DNA of 33,972 bases from Cryomorphaceae bacterium. Its GTDB lineage: Bacteria; Bacteroidota; Bacteroidia; Flavobacteriales_D; Crocinitomicaceae. The translations under genes were made by a program, and so were the position numbers. Under the pieces are notes generated by a model that worked only from the letters and a program-made list of their open reading frames with translations, was not told the origin of the DNA and did no database searches. Of this stretch, positions 25,560 to 32,211 are shown in pieces. Position 1 is the first letter of the stretch. The number at the start of each line of letters is the position of its first letter. The DNA lies in contig JAIXXP010000080.1 in NCBI GenBank assembly GCA_027490665.1, positions 1-33,972 on the forward strand, in the 5' to 3' direction.

Positions 25560-25903
25560 TACTCAGGCAAAATATTCATTTTGTCGGCAAAGTGGTAGCA
25601 ATAGTCGCGGAGATCTTCTGAAATGAGGTGCTCGCCTGTTGCCTTCTCGAAGGTATCTGCCATGGTGAGCAGTGTTTGATGAAAAAACTGTTTCATTTCC
25701 TCGATGGTCATGTCTTTGGTCCAGAGATCGATTTTCATGGTGTTTTTTGACTTCGGATCCCATAGGGAAAGGAGGAAGGCTGCTGCTTCGGCGTTGTCTA
25801 TTTGGCCATCACTAGCCGACCAAAGCATACGCAAAGGTAGTTGGTTGGCATTGAGGCCAACTTGAATATTGATTTCGGAGGTTTTTACGATTTGGTCACT
25901 CAT
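25559..25903 (-). CDS. gldC: Gliding motility protein GldC
   Basis: This 114-residue protein has the size and sequence of GldC (TSEINIQVGLNANQLP near the start; a block ending SLWDPKSKNTMKIDLWTKDM; EDLRDYCYHFADKMN near the end). GldC is a small cytoplasmic or peripheral protein that is encoded next to gldB in Flavobacteriia and improves gliding efficiency in Flavobacterium johnsoniae. It overlaps gldB by 4 bases (ATGA) and DUF2797 by one (TAATG). No signal peptide is present. Confidence 0.9.
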   Translation of the reverse strand: MSDQIVKTSEINIQVGLNANQLPLRMLWSASDGQIDNAEAAAFLLSLWDPKSKNTMKIDLWTKDMTIEEMKQFFHQTLLTMADTFEKATGEHLISEDLRDYCYHFADKMNILPE

Positions 25904-26904
25904 TGGGGTACTTCGTATTTTTTTAGAATTTGGTGATAAGGTGTTTGCAGCAAAGTGGAAATGCTGGGTTGATTAGCTTCGATGTATTGCTTGACGATTC
26001 GGTAGCCTAAGAAGCGCCCCATGCGGTCTGGGCTTTCTTGAGGCAAGCCAATGGTGTAAGGACTTTCATTGAGCAGGTTCATGTTGAGTTCTTGGTCGGT
26101 CTTGAATAAAAATTGTTGGTCGACAAGATATTCCCAAAAACCGCGTTCGGCTTTGAGTGCCCATTGGTAATCGGCTTCGGTGTAGCGCAAGTGGTTGTGC
26201 ATTTGCACTTCCGGACTGATGAGCTCAAGAATAGCGAGAAGCTTGCCCCAGCGGATCATTTCTGAGGCTAGGTTTTCATCGGTTGTTTTGAGTACATTGG
26301 TGCTGAGCCAAATAAGGAGGGCGTCAGAGGTGGCATATTGCGGCTCCATTCCTTCTTTGATCCAGCCGTAAAATTGTTGAGCAGGTAAGGAAGTAATAAC
26401 CCCATGCGTTTGGCCTAAATAGCGTTCTTGACCCAAAACAATAGCTTTAGGTGAAGCATAAGCACTTGCCGCAAATTGGGTGTAGGTAAAGTAGACGTCC
26501 TTGGCTACAGGCGCTTTTGGGGCTAAAAAATGTAGTCTTTTCAAGCCAGCTTCAATTTGAGCAAAAGTTTTGTAGCGCCATTTGCTGCGTTGGTCGAGCG
26601 CTTGGCTCACTTTTTTATTGAAAGGATGCGCAAAGGTGCGCTGAAGGCCATTTAGAAATGCGCTGTCTGTTTTGGTCGAGACTTGTAAAGCGTAGGGGAA
26701 GCAAAACTGCGAGAGGTCGAAATCTTCTTTGAGAAGTTCGGTGATGAGCTTGCGTTGTTGGTTGCTATGTGCGTAACGAAAAGCAGAATCTAGGTTGTGG
26801 TAGCGGACAATATGTTTGACGTTTTCTAAATCTACCTTGTAGGGGTCCTCTTGACAAGAAAAAAGACCGACGAGCAGGAGTAGAAGACTGAACTTGCGTA
26901 TCAT
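25900..26904 (-). CDS. gldB: Gliding motility lipoprotein GldB
   Basis: The 334-residue protein has a lipoprotein signal (Cys17 in LFSCQEDPYK) and the blocks typical of GldB: AIVLGQERYLG, QQFYGWIKEGMEPQY, LLIWLSTN and NESPYTIGLPQESPDRMGRFLGYRIVKQY. GldB is required for gliding and T9SS-linked cell-surface movement in Flavobacterium. It begins the minus-strand unit gldB-gldC-DUF2797-GtrA. The divergent neighbour is an outer-membrane barrel gene 43 bases away, followed by nadE, which is also close to gldB in F. johnsoniae. Confidence 0.92.
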   Translation of the reverse strand: MIRKFSLLLLLVGLFSCQEDPYKVDLENVKHIVRYHNLDSAFRYAHSNQQRKLITELLKEDFDLSQFCFPYALQVSTKTDSAFLNGLQRTFAHPFNKKVSQALDQRSKWRYKTFAQIEAGLKRLHFLAPKAPVAKDVYFTYTQFAASAYASPKAIVLGQERYLGQTHGVITSLPAQQFYGWIKEGMEPQYATSDALLIWLSTNVLKTTDENLASEMIRWGKLLAILELISPEVQMHNHLRYTEADYQWALKAERGFWEYLVDQQFLFKTDQELNMNLLNESPYTIGLPQESPDRMGRFLGYRIVKQYIEANQPSISTLLQTPYHQILKKYEVPQ

Positions 26905-26921
26905 GAATATTGTTATTTTTG
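26894..26921 (+). promoter_or_regulatory. Predicted promoter of the barrel-nadE operon
   Basis: TTG (26894-26896), 17 bases, then TATTTTTG (26914-26921), a full match to the Bacteroidota elements. It lies 26 bases before the ATG at 26948. The -33 element falls inside the start of gldB on the other strand. Confidence 0.5.
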
Positions 26922-26923
26922 TT

Positions 26924-26931
26924 CAAAATTA
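26924..26931 (-). promoter_or_regulatory. -7 promoter element of gldB
   Basis: On the minus strand TAATTTTG, 19 bases before the gldB ATG, fits TAnnTTTG and the spacing seen for other genes here. It faces the plus-strand -7 element two bases away. Confidence 0.45.
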
Positions 26932-26947
26932 ACATTAATCAGGCAAC

Positions 26948-27766
26948 ATGAAATCACTGCGTTTTCAACTCCCTTTATTTTGTGCTCTAATTCTCGCAAA
27001 TTACATCTCTAGTTTCGCACAGGCTGTCTCTGAAAAAAAGTTACAAGGTGGCGTCACTGGGTCTGTTGGCCTCAACTTCCCTAAAATGGGAACCAATTTG
27101 TTGAGTAGTGCAAGTGGCTTTTCTTCTTCTTTTGGTGTGAGTTTCACCAAAGCTTCCAAAGAATCCCAAAACATCGCTCTAACAGCAGGTCTGGAGTTTG
27201 ATATTGAAAAAATCAATTATCAAGTAACAGGTACTGATGTTTATTACCGCTTCACAGACAAACAAATCAAAACCAAAGACGAAACAGTTTTATCAGATTT
27301 GTACTTCAATTTATTGGAACGCACCTATGAGCCGCTCTATCTCACCCTTCCAATAGGATTAACCTTTAGAACCGATTTCATCGGCGATTACCGTGGTCTT
27401 TTCAAGTTTGGTTTGCGCAATCGTTTTTTATTGACCAACACAGTAAGTGATATCGGTTCGGTAGTAGATATTTCAGGTGGCCTACCACCAGACTTAAGAG
27501 AAAACATTGGTATGAGCGTATCCAAAGACTTGTTTTTCTACAATGCCAGTATTGGTTTAAGCGCTGGCGTGGAATGGAATTTCTCGGGCTCCACTTGTTT
27601 GGTTGCAGAAATTGGCTACAATTACGGATTCATGCCTCTCCACCTAACGAGTAAAGAGCAAAATTATACCCTTTTCACCCTTGACGAAACCACCCTTGTC
27701 CAAAATTATTTTCGAAACCAAGCCACGCTCAATCAAGCCCAGCTCAAACTGACCTTATTATTCTAA
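26948..27766 (+). CDS. Predicted outer-membrane beta-barrel protein
   Basis: The 272-residue product has a signal peptide (about 1-25, ending SFAQA), then amphipathic strands with Gly turns (VTGSVGLNFP, SFGVSFTKAS, YLTLPIGLTF, LFKFGLRNRFLL, SIGLSAGVEWNF), and it ends with LKLTLLF, a terminal Phe typical of BAM-inserted barrels. It resembles the PorT-like/outer-membrane-beta-barrel group of Bacteroidota without a specific match. The nadE start follows directly after its stop with no gap, so they are co-transcribed. Confidence 0.8.
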   Translation: MKSLRFQLPLFCALILANYISSFAQAVSEKKLQGGVTGSVGLNFPKMGTNLLSSASGFSSSFGVSFTKASKESQNIALTAGLEFDIEKINYQVTGTDVYYRFTDKQIKTKDETVLSDLYFNLLERTYEPLYLTLPIGLTFRTDFIGDYRGLFKFGLRNRFLLTNTVSDIGSVVDISGGLPPDLRENIGMSVSKDLFFYNASIGLSAGVEWNFSGSTCLVAEIGYNYGFMPLHLTSKEQNYTLFTLDETTLVQNYFRNQATLNQAQLKLTLLF

Positions 27767-28549
27767 ATGAATGCACTTGCTGCTCATATTGTTTCTTGGT
27801 TAAATAGCTACCTTCAAAGCGCTAATTCCAGAGGTTTTGTAATTGGTATTTCCGGCGGAATCGACTCCGCAGTCACCTCTACACTTTGCGCACTCACAGG
27901 CGCACCAACGATATGTATCACGATGCCAATTAGGCAAACCAAAGCCGAGTTCGAGCGCGCCAACGAGCACATGCAAGATTTACAAAAGCGCTTTGCAAAC
28001 GTCAGTATTCAAACCATAGACCTCACACTTTCATTTGAAACCTTAGAGGAGGCACTTCCTCTAGATTCTATTTCACAGCCACTCGCCATGGCAAATACGC
28101 GTGCGCGCTTGCGCATGGCTACCTTGTATGCTGTGGCGCAGGCAAATTCCTGTTTGGTTGCAGGCACAGGCAATAAAGTCGAAGATTTCGGTGTTGGTTT
28201 TTACACCAAATACGGCGATGGCGGGGTAGACCTCAGCCCAATTGCCGATCTCATGAAAACCGAGGTTTTTGCCTTGTCTAAAGCTCTTGGGGTGGTTGCT
28301 TCTATCCAAAATGCAGCCCCAACCGATGGCTTATGGGAAGACGGCCGTTCAGATGAAGATCAAATAGGAGCCACCTATCCAGAGCTCGAATGGGCCATGA
28401 CTTATAATGGTGACCCGAGTGCGCTTTCAGGTCGTCAAAAAGAGGTTTTAGCGATTTATACGCGTTATCACCGTGCCAACCTTCATAAAATGCAGCCCAT
28501 TCCAGTTTGCGTTGTTCCAAATCACCTAAAAGCGCTACTGACCCAATGA
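27767..28549 (+). CDS. nadE: NAD synthetase, ammonia-dependent
   Basis: The 260-residue protein is a PP-loop ATPase with SGGIDS at 29-34, and the NadE blocks TGNKVEDFGVGFYTKYGDGG, DLSPIADLMKTEVF and APTDGLWEDGRSDEDQIGATY. It makes NAD from nicotinic acid adenine dinucleotide. It lacks the N-terminal nitrilase domain of glutamine-dependent enzymes, so ammonia is the likely nitrogen donor. The gene starts immediately after the barrel gene and ends in an ATGA overlap with the WG-repeat gene. Confidence 0.95.
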   Translation: MNALAAHIVSWLNSYLQSANSRGFVIGISGGIDSAVTSTLCALTGAPTICITMPIRQTKAEFERANEHMQDLQKRFANVSIQTIDLTLSFETLEEALPLDSISQPLAMANTRARLRMATLYAVAQANSCLVAGTGNKVEDFGVGFYTKYGDGGVDLSPIADLMKTEVFALSKALGVVASIQNAAPTDGLWEDGRSDEDQIGATYPELEWAMTYNGDPSALSGRQKEVLAIYTRYHRANLHKMQPIPVCVVPNHLKALLTQ

Positions 28550-30501
28550 AAAAGGGTTTCATACTGACATTTATATTTTGCCTAACCTCATTTATTTGGG
28601 CTCAAAAAAACACGCGCAAAGGCTTGGCGGCGCTTCAGGCACACAACTATGGTATTGCACAGGGCTACTTTCAAAAAGACCTTTCAAAAGCACCAATTGC
28701 AGCGAGTTATGGATGGGCGCTTTACTATCAAACACCGTTGTTTTACTCCGCTGATAGTGCATATCATTACCTTACATACCTTGAAGAACATCTGAAGTCC
28801 AGCGAATCTAGCGCTCGTTTAAAGCTTCAATCCGACCTTAGTTTTTCAGATACAACAATATCAATTCTTTTTACACGGCTCGCATTGCAAGAATTTCAAG
28901 CTACGCTGAACAGTACCCATCTGGAGGATTTTGAAAAGTTCATGCTGCGCTACGCTCAAAGATTTCCTACTTTGCAAGCCGAAGCTGCTCAAAAACGCGC
29001 TGCGCTGGCTTTTGAAATAGCCGTCAATGCACACACTGCCAATGCCCTCGACGAATTTCTGCGCAATTATCCAGATGCAGACCAGCGAAAAGAAGCACAA
29101 AAACTGCATGAAAAGCTTCTTTATGAAGAGCGCACACAAAACAATACCGAAGTAGCCTTGTCGAGTTTTATTGTTGCCTTTCCACGTAGCCCTTATGTTG
29201 CTGAGGCATGGTCGCGTATTTATGCGAAATATACGCAGGAGCAAACGATATCCTCTCTTTATAGTTTCGTGCAACAATACCCTAATGCACCTCAAGCCGA
29301 TTTAGCTTGGAAGCAAGTGTACAAACTCTATATGCAGCCCTACAGCGTAGAAAAGTTGGCGCAATTTAAACACGATTATCCTGCCTATCCTTTCCTAGAA
29401 GACCTCGCCTCAGATGGCGATTTACTTCTTAAAAAACTCTATCCTTTTGCACAGAATGGTGCCTATGGTTATATGGATACACAAGGCAAAGCTATTATTG
29501 CGCCACAATACGACGACGCGAGCGCTTTTTTTGACGGGTTGGCTATTGTTTCAAAAAACGATCTCTTTGGCCTCATCAATAAAAAGAATGAAAGCATAAC
29601 AGCACTCCAATACCTGGATATCTCGAGGTCTACAGATGGCTTTATTGCTGAAGACAGCACGGGGTATTATATTTTAAGTAACCAAGGTAAATTATTGCAA
29701 AAAGAGGCACTGCAATGGGAAGAACTCCAACAAACTTTAAGTGCGCTTTCCAACCAAATTGAAACAGTTGAGCCTAAGGTAGTTTCAAAATACGAGCGCA
29801 TTGATAAAAACGGCAAAGTAGGGCTCAATAAACAGGGTAAAATAATACTTCCAACTAAATATGATGATATCATTTTTTCAAATGATTCCGGACGCATTTT
29901 TGCCAAACTTGGCAAGTCCTTATATTACTTTGATACATTGGGAAAGAGATTTGAATACAATGGTTTGGAATGGTTTTCGAATGCGCCTGAACTGGCTGCT
30001 TTTTCCAAAGAGGGAGTGGCCGTTTTTTCAAAAGCCTCTAAACTTGGTTTAATAGATATGAAAGGTAAAGTTCTGGTGAAGAATACCTATGACGCAGCTC
30101 AAGCGATTTATAATGGTTTGTGGCCCGTACAACAAAACGGAAAGTGGGGTTTGGTTGCGCTCGATGCCAAAACAGTTTTACCGCTAAATTACGAGCAAAT
30201 TTTAGCGTTTCCACCATTTGGCTTTCTCGTGGAGTCCACTGAGGGTGTCGGTTTGTTAGCCAACGCCAATAATTGGTTGTTGAATCCCAACTTTAAAACA
30301 ATAAAGCGTTTTGAAACATCCTACTTTTTAGTAGAAAACCAGGATGGTTTAGGGCTCTATAATACCGACGGAACCCAACTCATACCTTGTGCTTATCAAC
30401 GCATTGTGAGTCTAGAAGATGGCGTTTTTCAGCTGACCAACGCGTCCGGAATTTCCTATTTTTTAACGATCGAAAATAAAATAGTACAGTTCCAACCATG
30501 A
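28546..30501 (+). CDS. Secreted WG-repeat protein with TPR-like N-terminal region
   Basis: I chose the ATG at 28546, which overlaps the nadE stop in ATGA and gives a clean signal peptide (MKKGFILTFIFCLTSFIWAQ); a reading from 28507 adds 13 residues. The 651-residue product has an alpha-helical TPR-like half (about 25-290, with repeats such as FLRNYPDA and FVQQYPNA). From about 300 to 640 come WG-type repeats (NGAYGYMDTQGKAIIAPQYD; NGKVGLNKQGKIILPTKYDD; NGKWGLVALDAKTVLPLNYE; QDGLGLYNTDGTQLIPCAY). WG repeats form beta-rich solenoids of unclear function and are frequent in secreted Bacteroidota proteins. Confidence 0.88.
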   Translation: MKKGFILTFIFCLTSFIWAQKNTRKGLAALQAHNYGIAQGYFQKDLSKAPIAASYGWALYYQTPLFYSADSAYHYLTYLEEHLKSSESSARLKLQSDLSFSDTTISILFTRLALQEFQATLNSTHLEDFEKFMLRYAQRFPTLQAEAAQKRAALAFEIAVNAHTANALDEFLRNYPDADQRKEAQKLHEKLLYEERTQNNTEVALSSFIVAFPRSPYVAEAWSRIYAKYTQEQTISSLYSFVQQYPNAPQADLAWKQVYKLYMQPYSVEKLAQFKHDYPAYPFLEDLASDGDLLLKKLYPFAQNGAYGYMDTQGKAIIAPQYDDASAFFDGLAIVSKNDLFGLINKKNESITALQYLDISRSTDGFIAEDSTGYYILSNQGKLLQKEALQWEELQQTLSALSNQIETVEPKVVSKYERIDKNGKVGLNKQGKIILPTKYDDIIFSNDSGRIFAKLGKSLYYFDTLGKRFEYNGLEWFSNAPELAAFSKEGVAVFSKASKLGLIDMKGKVLVKNTYDAAQAIYNGLWPVQQNGKWGLVALDAKTVLPLNYEQILAFPPFGFLVESTEGVGLLANANNWLLNPNFKTIKRFETSYFLVENQDGLGLYNTDGTQLIPCAYQRIVSLEDGVFQLTNASGISYFLTIENKIVQFQP

Positions 30502-31274
30502 ATCCAAGGCAAATTCAGTCCGAACATTACCTCAAAGCGCTCATTGTTGTGCTCAGCTTGTACGTGGGCTCATTTGTCTATTTAGAACTAACCACGGTCA
30601 AAAAAGAAGAATTACTTTCCAATGAAGGTCTGTATGAAGTAGCCTTAGAAGAGGTTTCCGAGGAGGAAAAAGAGCAGCTTCGTCAAGAAATGGAGGTGCA
30701 GCAACAAAGCGGTGAATTGCGCAGTATTGCCCGCGACGCAAACGATTCAAGGCCTTCTTCCTATGAGAATTGGTCGGCACAAACAGGCGGAGCAAGCCAA
30801 GGCAATCCCGAACAAACTGCCCATGACTTCGAAGCTGAGGTTTTTGCCCAAACCGGTGGAGCAGCGGCACGAGAACGTATTGTTCAGGAAAGCAATAAGC
30901 GCATACAGCAGCTCAAACAACAAGGGCAAACTGCCCAGACAACCACCTCAACAGGCTCGGCGCAACCCAATCAATTTGCCGGAGCTGTGATGGTCGATTT
31001 TAGTGTCAACAAACGCAGTGCTTACGAGAACAATACTTGGTATGTCAGAAATCCTGGTTACACCTGCGGCTTCAATGCCAGCGGTTTGGTTTATTTACAA
31101 ATAGAAGTAAATGCTGCCGGTAGGGTGAGTGAGGTCAATTATATCGCATCCAAAAGCAAAAATGCAAGTGCCTGCATGATTGAGCAGGCGCTCAAATATG
31201 CCAAGTTATCTAGATTTAACGCTGGTGACGGCACGGCTACAGGCTGGATTTCCTATAAATTTGAAGCCCAATAG
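30498..31274 (+). CDS. Single-span membrane protein with TonB-like C-terminal domain
   Basis: The 258-residue product has a short cytoplasmic tail and one membrane span (about 13-32). A charged helical stretch (about 35-75) and a Gln/Thr/Gly/Ser-rich flexible part (about 80-160) follow. The C-terminal domain (about 195-258: GLVYLQIEVNAAGRVSEVNY, ACMIEQALKYAKLSRFN, GWISYKFEAQ) follows the pattern of TonB C-terminal domains. The linker is not the Pro/Lys-rich type of ordinary TonB. It overlaps the WG-repeat gene by 4 bases (ATGA). It may couple inner-membrane energy to an outer-membrane partner, possibly the barrel encoded first in the operon (inference). Confidence 0.8.
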   Translation: MNPRQIQSEHYLKALIVVLSLYVGSFVYLELTTVKKEELLSNEGLYEVALEEVSEEEKEQLRQEMEVQQQSGELRSIARDANDSRPSSYENWSAQTGGASQGNPEQTAHDFEAEVFAQTGGAAARERIVQESNKRIQQLKQQGQTAQTTTSTGSAQPNQFAGAVMVDFSVNKRSAYENNTWYVRNPGYTCGFNASGLVYLQIEVNAAGRVSEVNYIASKSKNASACMIEQALKYAKLSRFNAGDGTATGWISYKFEAQ

Positions 31275-31283
31275 CTTGTTAAG

Positions 31284-31315
31284 AAAATATTGATTAAAAA
31301 ATAATCATATTTTTG
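31284..31315. promoter_or_regulatory. AT-rich palindrome, candidate operator
   Basis: A perfect inverted repeat TGATTA (31291-31296), five A, TAATCA (31302-31307) lies in an imperfect extended palindrome with AAAATAT on the left and TATTTTT on the right (one base shifted). It sits between the TonB-like gene and the XRE/S24 regulator and touches the predicted -33 element, so it is a plausible autoregulatory operator. It is too AT-rich for an efficient terminator. Confidence 0.45.
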
Positions 31316-31345
31316 ATGAGATATTGGTTATTTTATTTAATTTTG
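31313..31345 (+). promoter_or_regulatory. Predicted promoter of the XRE/S24 regulator
   Basis: TTG (31313-31315), 22 bases, then TAATTTTG (31338-31345), a full -7 match, 17 bases before the chosen ATG. A second TAnnTTTG match, TATTTTTG at 31308-31315, overlaps the palindrome. Confidence 0.5.
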
Positions 31346-31362
31346 AGCAAATAACACGCGCT

Positions 31363-32163
31363 ATGCACATTGCTCAAAATCTCAAGTTCTTACGCAAAAG
31401 AAAAGGCAAATCTCAAGAAGAAATGGCCCAAGACCTCGGCCTCAATCGCTCTACCTACAGCGGCTACGAAAACGAAGTAGCGCAGCCTAGTTTAGAGCTC
31501 TTGCTTCAATTGGCCCAAGCTGAAAAATTGCCTTTAGAGATCCTATTGTCTAAGCAACTCGACCGACTTGCTGTTGCAGAGCTAGACGCACTCCAAGGTG
31601 CTTGGAAAGGCGAGGCGAGTGGGCAGCACCTGCGTGTGCTCACTACAGTTGTCAATACCCAAAACGAAGAAGAAATCGAGCTCATCTCAGAAAAGGTCAG
31701 CGCGGGCTATACCAGTGGCTATGCCGATCCAAGTTATCTCCAAGAACTTCCAACTTTGCGCTTGCCCTTCCTCTCCAAAGACCGCAAATACCGCGCTTTC
31801 CCCATCATCGGAGATTCCATGCCGCCGGTTGTTCACGGATCCTACGTCGTGGGCGAGTTCGTGCAAGATTGGCTGCGCTTGCCTTCAAACACCGCCTGCG
31901 TGGTGGTCACCAAAGAAGACGGTATCGTATTTAAATATGTACAGAACCTACTGCAAGACCAACAAATACTTCGCCTCAGTTCTACCAATCCACTTTATGC
32001 GCCTTTTGAGGTTCCTGTGTCTGAAGTTTTAGAGGTTTGGCGTTTTGTCTCTTATATCTCCAAAGAATTACCCGATATCCAACTCGATCATTCAGCACTT
32101 GGAAGCCAAATTCGCGCAATGCAAGCCGATCTCCAAGCGGCCTTGCACAAGCACAATAAATAG
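31363..32163 (+). CDS. XRE-type regulator with S24/LexA-like C-terminal domain
   Basis: I chose the ATG at 31363 (266 residues), directly ahead of the conserved HTH; the reading from 31324 adds 13 residues that cover the promoter. Residues 1-60 are an XRE helix-turn-helix (LRKRKGKSQEEMAQDLGLNRSTYSGYE). Residues about 110-235 form an S24-like domain: Ala114-Gly115, then RAFPIIGDSMPP with Ser152, and Lys191 in GIVFKYV. These are the positions of the cleavage bond and Ser/Lys dyad in LexA-type repressors. Similar proteins are widespread in Bacteroidota, some chromosomal and some phage-borne; here no phage gene is near. The tail (236-266) may be helical. Confidence 0.88.
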   Translation: MHIAQNLKFLRKRKGKSQEEMAQDLGLNRSTYSGYENEVAQPSLELLLQLAQAEKLPLEILLSKQLDRLAVAELDALQGAWKGEASGQHLRVLTTVVNTQNEEEIELISEKVSAGYTSGYADPSYLQELPTLRLPFLSKDRKYRAFPIIGDSMPPVVHGSYVVGEFVQDWLRLPSNTACVVVTKEDGIVFKYVQNLLQDQQILRLSSTNPLYAPFEVPVSEVLEVWRFVSYISKELPDIQLDHSALGSQIRAMQADLQAALHKHNK

Positions 32164-32185
32164 CTGTCATCTGCAGCATTTTTTG

Positions 32186-32193
32186 TAATTTTG
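32186..32193 (+). promoter_or_regulatory. Possible -7 promoter element of thrS
   Basis: TAATTTTG matches TAnnTTTG and precedes the thrS ATG by 18 bases. No TTG is found at the proper -33 distance. The 48-base gap contains no room for a T-box or long attenuator leader. Confidence 0.4.
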
Positions 32194-32211
32194 TCTTTCA
32201 TTTTATAAATT

